The notes below the pieces were generated by a model. That model saw only the letters and a program-made list of their open reading frames with translations, was not told the DNA's origin and ran no database searches. From positions 5,222,354-5,286,353 of the forward strand of contig CM041198.1 in assembly GCA_023078555.1 (NCBI GenBank): DNA of 64,000 nt, written 5' to 3'. Shown here piece by piece: positions 24,666 to 37,361 of this stretch. How positions within the stretch are numbered: position 1 is the first letter of the stretch; each line of letters begins with the position of its first letter. A program made the position numbers and the translations under genes. The stretch is from Ulva prolifera (taxonomy: Eukaryota > Chlorophyta > Ulvophyceae > Ulvales > Ulvaceae).

Positions 24666-26136
24666 AGCGTCTGCCGGCCACGGAACAGTAAAAAATGACG
24701 TAACTACCTTGAATACAGTGAATTGAATGTGCCTACATACGCAAGATCAGTCAATATAGAACGACGTGCAGTTGCAGCTGTGTTTGCTGCCCGTGTCCCG
24801 GGCTCAAGTATCACAACAGCATGGCAGAATACGTAGACAAGCGCTATCCATTGGCATAGCAAACGGACGTAAAATCATAAGTGTGACATGGTAAGGGATA
24901 TCGCTCCTTTCGAGGTTCTGCTTTGGTGATGTCTCGGCTGCGTGACGGGAGCAGAGATGCCGACAGCCTGTCAAAAAACACAAGACCAAGGCACAGTTGA
25001 TCAGCTGAGATAATGGAATATGACAATGCGTTTGACAACCGGCACGTACTTGACGGGGATGTCTTATTAAATGGTCTTATTAGATGGTCCGACGATTGTC
25101 AAACCAATTTTCAGACGGCTGTGTACAGACAGCTGTGGCACAGATGCAATGAACGACAGGTACATCTTTGTCGAACACAAGCGTGTGGGCTGGGCCTTCC
25201 CTGACGCCCAAGCATGGATCGACGTTCACAAGGTTGTCCTGCGAATGTCGCATTCATGATGCCACCGTCGCCACACGGCCTTACAGCAGTATGCAATGCA
25301 TTGGATATTTTGCAGCCAAGCAGCTGCTGCAATAGACATAACAGGAATTGCATCAGGTTATGTTGAAAAAAGTGGCGTGTAGACTGCTCCTGAATCTGTT
25401 CCGTTCAGCACCCATTGTCAATCTGTGTTTGCCTCACTGCACAGGCACATTTTGAAATTGGTGCACCGGCGCACATCCTGACTGAAAGAAGGAATGTCTT
25501 GGTTTTTTTGGCTCTACAGAGGCGGGGGCAGATGAGGTCATGCAGCCATTCACTTGGGTTCGAAACAAATTCAGTGATTGAGGATGGGAAGTCTCTAGGT
25601 TTATGAGCGAAGTTCAACCGAAGCGAATGCATGCTTCAGAAACCAGACACCATGCTGCCCTTTCGTCGATGTATAAAGGTCTATAAAGTTGTAGCAGAAC
25701 CTCTTGCGTGGTCCGACTTTTACAATCTTGGAACAACCATGATGTCCATGATGGCAGGCTCGAAAAACAAAGTTTGCGGACAGTTCCAGCCCAGGCATAA
25801 TCCAAGACATCCGTCGCGCTCGTGCTGCCTTGGCTGTGGTGGGCTTCTGCTTCGCGAGTCCAGGCCAAGTTCGGGTTTTATGATGCTCGAGGTGCACCTG
25901 TCGACATCCTCTTCCGGACAAGGCTCACTGACATTATTTTGATTTACCTGCCTCTCCGGCTTGGCCCTTGTAGATTGCACAATATGCCACGACATAGATT
26001 CCCCACCGTCGTGTTACCAGTTTTTACATTACGATACGCTTTGAGTGTGTGGCGCGACCGGATCTGATGTATGCAGAGTCCCCGGGCGGAAACCATGTCC
26101 GCTGTTCACAACTTGCAGAACCATTGCTTGGCGCAG
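24666..26136. other. Upstream region of the GH9 gene, no gene recognised
   Basis: It contains the presumed GH9 promoter and AT-richer DNA leading into the retroelement relic. Short open frames show no family resemblance. The continuation of the decayed retrotransposon may extend here, but I could not identify it. Confidence 0.4.
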
Positions 26137-26735
26137 CTATCGCATGCAAGATGCTGTGAGACAAGTGTCACAATCACCTAGATTTGAATCAGGCAGCCCG
26201 AACCATGAAAAAACATGCTTGTAGAGCACATCGCAGAGTTCCTGTGTGCTGGTTTTTTTTGGTGCAACTAATGACAATGGCCCATTTGGTGAACCTGTCA
26301 ATAATTTCCAGTACACTGTCAAGGCTGTGTTCGTTCATTGGGAAGCCAGTCAACCAGTCAAGTGTGATGTGGCAAACAGGCCTACTGGGAACAGGTAGTA
26401 AAGGCACCATTGTTTTGGGTCAAAGCGTGGCTATGCTCCGCAGACAGGTAGGACAGTGTCGAACATAAGATTGCACATAACTTACTTGTGACATAAGCAG
26501 TCTGGTCAGGCCATTAGTAGTGCTGAGAAAGACCGTCGTAGCCCTTGTGCCCGCCCAGAGGACCAGCAATAGGCAAGTCATGGAATGAAGCCTTCAAGAG
26601 GGTGCAAGGTTTTTTTGTTGGGGCACACAAACTGTTGTTTTCGAACCATACGACTGAAGAATATCTTGTTTCGTGGTTCCAATTGATGTGTCTGGACCTT
26701 CGGGGAGTGCTATGGAACCTGTAGCATCGAGACAT
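26137..26735 (-). pseudogene. Decayed Ty3/gypsy-type integrase fragment
   Basis: Read on the minus strand, three pieces in different frames follow integrase order. First is an H2C2-like region (SFHDLPIAGPLGGHKGYDGL, then YVQSYVRHCPTC, interrupted by a stop). Next comes the catalytic core start (VPSRPVCHITLDWLTGFPMN, then IIDRFTKWAIVI). Last, after a frameshift near a T8 run around 26260, is the core continuation (ELCDVLYKHVFSWFGLPDSN). The pattern IPSRP...DFITGLP...VDR.TK.A is characteristic of Ty3/gypsy (Metaviridae) retrotransposons. No reverse transcriptase, protease or LTR is recognisable nearby, and the catalytic third motif is lost, so this is a dead remnant. Confidence 0.75.
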
Positions 26736-27112
26736 GTCGGGATGTTGGCCAGAGGCTACACTAGCTGTGGTGTTGTCTCATGGATGATAATCGAATAGGC
26801 TGTTTATAAGGAAAAAAAATCTGTGAGGTTTCCGGACAGAGCTACCTATGTCAACACATCTCGATCTGTTCATACATAAACCTGGAGATTCAACCTGACC
26901 TTGCCATGGTCGACGGCATCTCTACTTGGGGACACAGCATTGTAAGCAACTATAACAGGATGGAGCATCCCAGATCCAACAACGCTGACACCCAGTAGCC
27001 TGCTTTGTGTGCCTGCCTTGGTACGATACTTGTGCACAGGACCTTCTGATTGAGGTGGATTGTTGACATCAAAATTCCGTCTTCCATGCAGCCACCTCAG
27101 ACCATGCCTGCC

Positions 27113-30100
27113 CTACATGTAGGCACTGTACTCGAGGTCCATAGCATTATCCAGCAACGTCTTCATCTCCCGTGCGTGCAAATCGCCGAAGCCGGTGGCA
27201 GTAGCAGCTGAGGGTGGCCGCCCAGCATACAAGATGCGGCCTTTTGTGTCACGGCCTAGCTCTCGCAGACACGTCTCGATGCGCATCTGGCAGTGCCAGT
27301 ACGGCCCCATGTTCATCGGCTCCTCCTGTGCCCACATCACCTGCAGGTATCCACATCTCGTTGGGCACAGCAGCCTGACTCGCAACAAATTGAACAGGCG
27401 CAGAGGTCTACAAGACAAGGCGCTAAGGCAAGGTAAACATGCCTACAGTGCTCGGTCAAAAGATGCATCCATCCACGCAGGCAAAGTGCTACACACTGCA
27501 CGATGTGCCGGAAAGCGCAACAGGTGATTGAGTTTTTGCTCGGATGTTATGGGACAAGCAACCTGCTGTGGTACTGCTGCGTGGCGCGGTGCTTGTGCAC
27601 ACGAGCAAAATTGTGCTCATTGATGCCGCGCAGAGGGGGGCACAACGCGCACCACAGGCACCTGGCATTTGACCGTGACAGCTGCATTGCGAACTCTATC
27701 GTATGGGTCTCCCAAGCACACTGTGAATGAAGCATCGTCAAGAAAACAAGCCACTGCGTGTGCCCCTGATTCGGACGCAACGGACGGGCACAGGCTCGGG
27801 CAAAGTGACGCCAGCAGTATTGCACAGACACACCAGGTGGGAGCTACATCCCAGGGTCCTCAGAAATTGATCCCTGACCTGCTGACACCATACACGCATT
27901 GCTAACCAGCGACAGCATAGCCCACGCCGGGCGAGGGCCCCGCCACGACGATGCGCACCTCGGCGTTGGGGTAGCGCTTGAGCTCGCGCATGACGAGGTC
28001 AAAGGGGAACGGCGCTAGCTGCTCCACGCGCACGATCGCGATGTCGCCCAGTGCGTCCGCGGCCTCCCGCGCGGCCTCCAGCTCATAGTACACCTTCCCA
28101 CTGCAGAAGACGAGGCGGCGCACGTCGGGGCGCGGCGGCGGCGCCGGCGAGCGGTCCGTCTCGCCGGTGTCCATGATGAGGCGCTTGAAGCGCACGCCGA
28201 CGATGTTGGCGTCGTCCGGCTTGTCGTCGAACTCCAGCAGCTGGCTCTTGGCCTTGGGGTGGCGCAGCAGGTTTTTCGGCGTGAAGATCACGAGCGGCTT
28301 CCGGAACGAGCGGTGGATCTGCACACCGGGCACACAGTCGGCGCCTCCTCTCAAACGCCTGCATGTAGCCAGTGCAGGACGATCTCGCACGACGCATCAG
28401 AGGTGCAGCCGAGACCGGAGCAGGCGGCAGATGCTGGTGACGGTGTTGACGTAACCGCTGCGATGACCCGGCACAGCTTGAACGAGGGCCTCTCCTAGCG
28501 ATATACGGAAGCTTCGGCAGCACCTACTGCTGCCAGCTCGCAGCAGCTGCAGGGGAGTCGCGCATGGCATGGCATGCGTACATACATCACGCACCTGCCG
28601 GCGGAGGACGTGGAAGTAGTTCACGGGGGTTGTGCAGTTGACGATCTGCCAGTTGGTGGACTGGATCTGCGAGCCGAGGTGGCCGCCAGTGAACCAGTCG
28701 CGCTCGTTGACATGCGGCACGACGTATGGGTTCTCGTCCGACATCTGCAGGAAGCGCTCGATGCGTGCGGAGGAGTGCTCTGGGCCCTGGCCGTCATAGC
28801 CATGCGGCAGCAGCACCGTCAGGCCGGCCTGCATGCACCCCGGGAACTGTGTGGGGCACCACGCCCACAATACATATTGCAGATCGAGTATTTCAGATGA
28901 TTTTGACCGAAGCTTGGGGTGAAAGGGCGCGCGCCTGAAAACGGTGCACGCACAAAAGCGCGCCTGACACAGTCTGCATGAAGCAGGACCCCACGGAGAT
29001 CTGGTTGGTACAGGGCTAGCGCCAGTGAGCTCTGCCTGACAGCGCATGTGTACCACAGGCAGCCATTTAAACACAATCAGTATGACTCGCCTGTGGGCAT
29101 GCCGCCTGCTTACAATCATGCAGAACTTCAGCAAAAAGCTGCATCTCAGAACGTGTGCGCAGGCGCCCCCGTGACGACGCATTGATCCCATTGCAGAAGG
29201 CAGAACCGCATTGCAGCAGCCATGGCCAGGCAAGGAGGGCGCGCCTGTCGCAGCCACTTGGCCTCACCAGCCGAGAGGAACTGGTCAAAGATGACCTGTG
29301 CGCTGTTGGCAAAGTCGCCAAACTGCGCCTCCCACAGGACGAGGCTGTTGGGGTTCTCCATCGAGTACCCGAGCTCGTAGCCGAGCACGCCAAACTCGCT
29401 GAGGGAGCTGTTGCAGACCTTGAACATGCCCGGCTTCTGCCCGAGGGCCATCGAATCGAGGGGGCAGTACTTCTCGCCGGTATTCTGGTCGGTGATGATG
29501 GCATGCCGGTGCGAGAACGTGCCGCGCTCGACGTCCTGCAGCATGCAACCTGCCTGTCAGCGTCTGCCGCAGGCGCACTGAGTGCACGGTGGCCTGCTAC
29601 CGCAGCACTGCAGCAGGAGTTCGGGTGTGCACTGCGCTGTGGCGGACCCGTGGTGACGCACAGGAACTACACAACAAGTATGAGTCAGAGCCCGGCATCT
29701 ACCATGATGTGGCCACGACGGCGCGACGATCGCGCGTGAGATCATTTAAGCAGAAACCAGGCGCATACTCCAATCGCATCATGCTGCCTGCAGAGCATCC
29801 CAGCTCTGGTAGCCGACACTTCAATGCATTGCAGATTGTGCTGTACGAGTGACAGGATCGTGCCCGCCCGTGCGGCACAGCTCCCGGTCTCCGGCGAATA
29901 GTGGCACCAGTGAAGCCACCGCCGCACAGCAGTGTTCAGTCGTACAGCTGCGAGGGGGAGGCGCGGGGGGTGCACCTGGCCGGACAGCCGCACATGGTTG
30001 CCCTCCGCGATGAGCGTGCCGAACGCAAGTGCCTCGGCCATCGCCCAGTCGACTTCGCTCTCCATCGCCGCCACCATATCGGCGCGCGCCTGGTACAGCT

Positions 30101-33100
30101 TCTGGATCTGGCGGTGCGCCTCGAAGCCGTCCGGAATCTTGGTGATTGCATGCCCGACCTCCGTCAGCATGCCGAACGGCACACCTGCATGCCACCTCTG
30201 GGGCTGCAGACCACACGCACCGCGCATGCATGGGATGGGTGCACCAGATGCCACAAACCGGCGCAGCGGGGACTCACAGCCGATTGGGTGCAGCGCGTCT
30301 GTGGCTCAGAGGACAGAGATTTCGCCCATCGCGTGACCTCGAGGACGTTCGGAGCGCAGTGCAGTGCAGCACGCATGCACGCATCGCGCAGTGCGCCAGG
30401 CCCCAAATGGTGTGCGCCCAGACTGGGCTTCACACCCACAGAGCCGAAAAGTCAGGGATCTCACGGCGGGGAGGTGTGGCATGTGCACGGCACAGGGTGT
30501 TGGGATGCCTGGCGCCCTCGCAGCAGGCGTGTGCGCACCCGTGTTGCGGATGCGCGAGAGCTGCGCGGGGCTCTTGAAGCCCTCCCAGACGTTACTCAGC
30601 CACTCCTCTTCGGTGGGCCGGTAGTCCTCCGAAGCGTTGTACTCGTCCTGCAGGATCGTCTGGATGCGGTTGTGCACGTTGCGCACGTCCTCCTCCGTCA
30701 CTGTGCCCTCTGCCATGAGCTTGTCCACGTACTGCATGTGCGCATTGGGATGCCTCTTGATCTCCTGCATCCATACGCCCTCGCTTTGAGATCTGTTGGA
30801 CAAAGAGAGTCGCAGGCACCAGAGGGCCAGCAGCTCCTGGTGTCTGATGCCTGGGCTGGGTGCATTGGCTCTCAGGGTGGGGCCCCCTTCTCCACATGCC
30901 TTGAATTCGTGCATGACCACCTTGAATTGGCATGCAGGGAGAGACTGGCCACGGCGGAGATATGCGCAGCTGTGACGCACAGCGCAACAGCACTGACACC
31001 ACCGCCGACCACACAAGACGAGCCGTATGCAGACCAAAACACTCCTCAGCGGAGACACACATCGCAGCGGTGTCGTGAGTGACGGCACTGCACCCCACAT
31101 CAGGCGCCGTGCAAACCAGTGGTCCTGACCACAGTCCACTGGTGGACAGCCTGCGCACAAGTCAGACCCGATCGAGGAGCCTGCGCAGCCCGTGCTGTCT
31201 GCTGCGGAGCTGCAGTAGCCGTGCATGTGCTCGGAGTGTGCCAACGGCCACGGGCACTGCTGCAGAGGGCAGGGGGGGGCAGGGGGGGGGGGGGGGGGGG
31301 GGGGCGCTCACCCGGTACATGAGGGGCTGTGTGAACATCGGCTCGTCAATCTCGTTGTGGCCGTGCTTGCGGTAGCACACGAGGTCCACGACAACGTCGC
31401 CGCCCCACGTCTGGCGCCACTCCGCCGCGAGCTCAAACACGCGCACCACCGCCTCGACGTCGTCGCCGTTGACGTGGAAGATCGGCGCGTCGATGGCCTT
31501 TGCGATGTCGGTGCAGTAGGGAGAGGAGCGCGAGGCGCGGGGGTCGGTGGTGAAGGCGACCTGGTTGTTCACGACAAGGTGCACGCAGCCGCCGACCTTG
31601 TAGTCAGGCAGCTGGCTCATGTCAAGCGTCTCTGCGACAATGCCCTGCATGTGCAGCCCTGTTGCCGCGGCCACACCCTGTGTTTGGCTGCTTGTTCTGC
31701 TGACCACCAAAGAGCTGGTCGATTTACAGCACAAGCTGATGGCGCGGAGTTGGCCACACGCACAGCTGGTAGCTAGAGACTGGGCAATCAGGTGTTGTCC
31801 TGTGCGGCAGGTGCTTGTTGCACCTATTTGGGCGGTCTCATTTAGCAGAGACGCGGCAACATTACAGTGACGCAAGTCCCCTCGAGAAGACGCGAAACAG
31901 CTGCATGGCTCGACTGCACCATACACACACGTACCTAGGGAGGGGGGGGGGGGGGGTACCAACCTGCCACAGCAGCTTGCACATGAATTGCCAACAAGCG
32001 ACGCGAGGCTTGCACAAGAGCACCGCTGACCCAGCCACCACCCGTACAGTCTTTGAATGAGCACGCCATGATCAGGTGACATTTAGTGTCACTGCCACAC
32101 AGGACGTGTGTGAATGCCACTGTCCCCTGCTACTGATCGCACACAAGACCCCCCCTTACCAGGAGTCGGCGCAGGGGCCGGGCGCACCTGGCCAGAGAAG
32201 GCGCCGTCGCCGTGCAGCAGCACGGGCATCGTGGCGCGGCCTTCGGTGTCCCCCTCGTAGTACTGCCGCGCCCGCGCCTTGCCCAGCACGACCGTGTTCA
32301 CGGCCTCAAGATGGCTAGGGTTGGCGAGCAGCGAGATGTGCACGCGCTTGCCGCTCGAGGTCGGGCGGTCGAACGACGTGCCGAGATGGTACTTCACGTC
32401 GCCAGAGCCTGCAGGCGTGGCAGGGCGCTGTGGTGGGGGTGTGCACAAGCGCTCGCCTGGCTGGGGGAGCCCTCATTGCGGTCCAGGTCTAATGCGAAAA
32501 GCGGCACGCATCGTCGCGCACACGTGGCCTGCCGGCATGGTGCGAACGTGCGGTTGTACACAGAAACCTACTAGCACAACAAAAGTGAACGTGCGCGTTT
32601 TAACTTCCAGAGTCCGAGGCACTGCAGTACATAGCAACATACAGGACACCACACAAGCTGATTAATCAGAGCCCCCACAGGGACTCACAGCGCTGTGGCG
32701 GGCATGGATACTGCAGAATCTGACGATGCAGGAGACGTGACATGGACTTGCCCAGGCCCGGCGGTGCGTATGCGTGTTCAAAAGCATGCGCAGCGGGCAA
32801 GGGTCGCCACCAATCAGGAGGGGCTACATAAGCACGGGCGCAAGCAATCTTGACACCAAAGACTTTCATAACGCGGCGGACGGGTAGCGCATACCGAGGT
32901 ACTGGTCCTCGCCCTTCTTCGGCGCTTTGCCAGCAAACTCGGTGAAGATCTGGCGGAGGGGCTTGCGGACAACATTGCCCAGGATGTTCAGGCGGCCGCG
33001 GTGAGGCATGCCGATGACGACGCAGCTGACACCGTCGTCCGCTGCGGCGTCGATGAGAGCCTTCATGCCCGGCACAAGCGACTCAGCACCCTCGAGGCCG

Positions 33101-34203
33101 AAGCGCTTCGCGGCGGCATACTTGCGGGCGAGGAACGTCTCGAACATGTCGGACCACGCGAGGCGGTCGAGCATGAGGTGCTTGCGCTCCTTGGAGAAGC
33201 TGTAGGGGGAGGGTAGCTCGATGCGCTCGCGGAGCCAGTTGCACTTGTCTCGGTTCGGCATGTGCATGTACTGCATGTGTCTTGTGGTGAGGCAAGAGGC
33301 ACAGCAGGGCGGTAACAGTTGAGAACTCTGAGCCACACCTCGAAGCCGATTGGCCCACAGTAGGCTGTCTGCAGCTGGCTCAGAGTGTCCCGAAGCGTTC
33401 GCACTGGCCGCTTGTCGTGCAGAAATCCGGTCATGTTCCAAGAGCCCACATAGAATCTGCACAACAATGGTTTTGAGCTTGTGGAAGACATGCACCCGGT
33501 TATTTGGCAATCGAGTGGAGTGGAAACATACTCGCGATCCATGTCTGCTTCACTGAATCCGTAAGTCTGTGGATCGAGGATTGCCGGGTTAGGGCGTGCC
33601 CAGATGCCCAAGGGGTCGAGCCGTGCGGCGAAGTGCCCGTTGACCTGTGTAGCACAAACTCGTGACGATGCTGCGCCCGGAAGTGAAGGCGCCGTGATGT
33701 TCGCAGGCGCACCTGATATGCCCGGATGAGCAGTAGCAGTCGCATAGACTCTTGGATTGTTTGGTTTGACACTGATGCTGCTGCCAGCGGAGATGTGAAG
33801 GCTGCCGAGCCCTGCTGTGCAAAAGCATGAAAGGCTTCCGAAATCTGGTCAGGCTGGATCCCGCGATCTACAACATGCTAGCATGTGATGAACAGTCAGT
33901 TCGCAATTGACACTGACAAATTTGCAGCGTCAGGGCTGTCGCTGGCGTACCAGCCATGCTGAAAAAGGAAGCCCATGACTTGTCGACGCTGCTCGGATCG
34001 GACTGATACTTGCGTTCCAAATCTTCCAGATACGTGCTGGAGGTTCCATCGAGGAAATTGTCATAGAGCTTGCTGATTGGGACCGGCTCAGGCCTCTCCG
34101 GCTTCATCAACGCTGCTGAGGTGCTGACTGCGGCATTCTGCCAGCCCCCCCTGGCCCTGATGGCCCAAGGTATGACGTGCTGTAGCTTTTGGGCCAGCAT
34201 CAT
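27113..34203 (-). CDS. OGDH: 2-oxoglutarate dehydrogenase E1 component, mitochondrial
   Basis: Thirteen exons join in phase: 34203..33951, 33867..33713, 33644..33532, 33456..33339, 33270..32895, 32408..32188, 31644..31312, 30764..30539, 30184..29976, 29535..29245, 28828..28595, 28318..27959 and 27340..27113. They give 1038 residues, normal for this thiamine-diphosphate enzyme of the TCA cycle, which decarboxylates 2-oxoglutarate and succinylates the E2 lipoyl group. The N-terminus is a basic mitochondrial presequence followed by the E2-binding type motif [14 protein letters not shown]. Further blocks are [48 protein letters not shown] with [13 protein letters not shown] (cofactor site), [53 protein letters not shown] and [15 protein letters not shown], then [20 protein letters not shown]. 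The intron after exon 10 begins GC instead of GT. Two introns carry long G/C homopolymers. Confidence 0.96.
31282..31304 (+). repeat. G23 homopolymer just inside an OGDH intron
   Basis: G8, then CA, then G23 on the plus strand. On the transcript this is a poly-C run starting about seven bases after the GTGAGCGCC donor of OGDH intron 7. Confidence 0.95.
31942..31956 (+). repeat. G15 homopolymer in OGDH intron 6
   Basis: Fifteen consecutive G on the plus strand, inside intron 6 (32187..31645). Confidence 0.95.
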
Positions 34204-36504
34204 TCTGACGTGCCGGTATGTTGCCCAGAAAGGCTTGCTATCTGAACATTGCGACCCACGTCGTTATGCAGGCATGTGCCTACCGTCTGCACGTCTTTCG
34301 GCACACAGCCACGCGTATTAGAGCTGCACACGGAGTGTAGAACATGTTGATGCTTCCGAGTGCTCGTCCGGATGGGTGCCAACGCGAGAGTGACGAATCA
34401 TTCGCAATTTCCGTCACGCTTTATCTCGGGATACAGGCCCTTCGCCACACTGGTCACTAGAGGCGTCTGTGCCCAAAGGTCTCCATGCTTTGAATTCGCA
34501 TAAGCGGGACACATTAGATCAGCTCAGTCTATGATTTGAATATCTCATGTGTACATGAGATATACATGTACATGTGTGCATTTGAATATCTCATTACCGG
34601 AGTACCTCGCAGATGAGATGTTTCTGCAGCCCCCTGTCCAACTTTGACCATGGCATCCATCATGTTGTCCATAGCTCAATTTTTCAGGATGCACTTCAGT
34701 CCAGCCTCAAGCGAAGCGGGTTCAAGGCTCAGTATTAGAACGGATAAGCTTGAAAAGCAGTTAAGTGCTTTCAACAAACAGCAGCACTCGGGCTGCAAAG
34801 TGCGGAAGGCTCATAGGATATGAGTCATGGTTGACCATGTAAATTTTTGCTCACAGATGCTACGCGTGTCAGCATGATGATTCAAAGCACCTTGCCCACA
34901 TCTGTTTTTTGCACCAGCGACGGTCATCTGACAGTATGTGCACTCGCTGAGGCACGCTCCTGTGATCCATGCTTGCCACGCAGACTTAAATATATACATG
35001 TCCTATCGAAGCCTACCATTTGATACTTATGCCATACACTGGACGGCCTGCAATGGGATGGTTTCGGAGCCAGGCAAGCATCAAGTTTATGCCTCTGCAA
35101 TCAACCGCAGAGCCATAAAACCTACCCCCGGGAGTGGATAATGTACGTGCTGATGTCTGGTTACGCTTCAGACGTGCAGAGCAGCTGCCTAGCAGCCTGC
35201 AGTACATGACCCCACTCCACCAGTAGGCCGCCTTCCACAGCAATGGATGACATTGAAGCGAACGTTATATATACCCCGGTATATATACTTATCAAGGGGT
35301 CCTATGCTCACTGGGTAGGCGCTGGGCAGCCGCTGGGCGCCGTGGGCGCTCTCTGCAGCTGGGCACAATGGCTAGGCACGCACGCGAAAATCGACGACAA
35401 GGTCGAGTATGCCCAAGGACTTGAGAAACGAGATATGATGGCATTCAGTACGTTAATGTGAGTCTACAGACACCGGCCAGAGCTCTGCCGATGTCCGAGT
35501 TGTTCACGTTCCCGATGGACATGGCCAGAGCGCAGACTCCCCATCGACGTATGTGAGCATTCATGTGGGAGGAGCACCAGGCGCCGTGGATGCTTGCCAT
35601 AAATATTACGGATTCTACCACATCCATGCCTATTGCATGCAGCCAGGAAGTGAAAGTTTGATACGACAGCAATACCCCATTACCGTCAGATACGTCGGCG
35701 GCATTGGCTCCCCAACATGGCTACCAGCGCCTCTTGTCCTGAGACCTTTACCAACGTGTAGACTGTCGCAACATGATTGCAAACATCTTTTTTGCATTTC
35801 AAAGTGGTTCGCTGTCGCAAAGTTTGCGCTTTACAGTGCCTGCCTGGCATCGACGATATTCGTGCAGTATGGAACGCCGAACAATGAGTAGCTTGCTCAA
35901 GGTGGGATACTCTCGCGGCTCTTTCGCAAGTGCAAGTCATTATCATGTCAAGTCAACTGCAGCTTGTTCTGCGCCGAGGCGCTGTTTCTGATGTGGTATA
36001 GGGCCGCATTCTTCTCAGAACTGTGCAGGTGCGTATTCCACCTCGTTCTTTGTGCAATCGATGATCAGCGCGAAAATCGCTGTTCTGACACACGAAATTC
36101 CGAGAACATGTCAGAACCATTTGTGTCCTGCTCCGAGTTGCGCTGTGCATGAGGTCCTTGATTGTATCTGTTGCTGGGGGTGCCTACAGCGGTATGGACT
36201 GCAGCACTTGCTACAACACCTGCCACGCACTCCGTGCGAACTCCCAGCTTTTCACCGTGCTGATTTTCAGTGTGGGGATTGCATATCGTCAATGTGTGTT
36301 CGTTGCTCCGAGCCGGTGGTGCCTGCCACATAGAATTTCCAGTTGCTGACCGGAGAATGGTAACCCTCGTAGCCACAGCATGTGGCTGCAGTCTCGTCGC
36401 ATCCAGCGTTCCATCTGAATTTAGTCGTGCCGTCGCAACAAAATACACTGATAGAATTACATGAGAGATCGTTAATCTTGCGCCGGATTGGCTCATCGCT
36501 CGTG
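34204..36504. other. Divergent intergenic region upstream of OGDH
   Basis: Between the OGDH start and the first supported exon of the plus-strand orphan gene. It holds two AT-rich palindromes (34540-34563 and 35266-35287). Overlapping frames near 36065-36592 (minus) and 36149-36349 (plus) are not convincing. Upstream exons of the orphan gene could be hidden here. Confidence 0.4.
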
Positions 36505-37361
36505 ATGGCTGCATTCTGTCGTGCTCTGCAAAGAACAGTGCGCGATTGTAGTCTGTATGAAATCGTGTCCGCACTTCGCCGGTGCTTGCCAAAGCTAGGA
36601 ACTGTTAGATGCGGCTATTGGATGCAACCTGACGAAGATTGTGCAAGCCGCAGCAAGCTTGAATTCTGGCAAGTCGCAGATGTTGTCCTACGCATCGCCC
36701 ACGCCCTGCTCGCTGATGGCAACCAGGACGGATGGACTCAAAGTTTCAGCCATCCAGGCAACATGCAGAACTTGGATCAGGAAGCTCGGAGCCGTGCATC
36801 ATGGAAACTCTGGAATGCAGTAAGTACGCATCTGAGAAGTTCGTTGGATTAAATTGGCCAGAGGCAGGGCGACCAACTTAAATGATCAGCGGACTCGCCA
36901 ATCGTGCACTTTGTGGGGCAAATGTCCCGAGTCCGAGCTTGGTGGTCTGTCAACTCAGGACAGCTTCTCATTGCACTCAATAAAGGCAGCACATTATGAA
37001 GACGACAACACTGGAATCCACGGAGCTGCAATTCAGATCAAGTCTTCGAACATCACTGGAGGTTGGTTTCCTTGGACTGAGTGCTAGTGTACATGTACAA
37101 TTGATTGCCAACATAACATACGGTGCTTCAAATTAGGCATGAAATTGAATTATGCGGGTCAGGATCAAGGTGAATCAACGGCCCTGAGCTCTGTCAGCGT
37201 GTGGTTCTTTGCTCATTGAATTCCAAGTCATTGCAGCAACTGCTATCAATACGAGTTTCATCGACCAGAGTACCTGGACTGGACTCAAGGACTCGAAAGA
37301 CAAGCTTCTGTTAGATACAACTGAGAAATGGCTGCGCAGAAACAATGCATCCGCATCCTGA
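36505..37361 (+). CDS. Orphan three-exon gene, unknown function
   Basis: Exons 36505..36819, 36890..37061 and 37237..37361 join in phase to 203 residues. The first donor is a consensus GTAAGTACG, the second is GTTGG, and both acceptors end CAG. The product begins MAAFCRALQRTVRDCSLYEI and contains the segment KLEFWQVADVVLRIAHALLA. It continues with CPESELGGLSTQDSFSLHSI and IHGAAIQIKSSNIT and ends LDTTEKWLRRNNASAS. I recognise no family, signal peptide or membrane segment. Phase agreement across two introns is the main support. A second frame, starting with an ATG at 37328 and overlapping the end of exon 3, also looks protein-like (LPEDVKRQIRELRGTMEGAL), so the true 3' structure may continue downstream to 38642. 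Confidence 0.45.

Noticed and set aside
27902-27958. OGDH ending at the in-frame stop at 27902
   Set aside because: Reading on past GAG|GTGCGC gives a non-conserved tail, while splicing to 27340 restores the conserved C-terminus with QEEPMNMG and [10 protein letters not shown].
34700-34760. Possible tRNA B-box (GGGTTCAAGGCTC)
   Set aside because: The motif deviates from GGTTCRANYCC and no cloverleaf or A-box could be formed around it.
36065-36592. 176-codon minus-strand frame
   Set aside because: It overlaps the better-supported plus-strand orphan exon and shows no domain or splice continuation.
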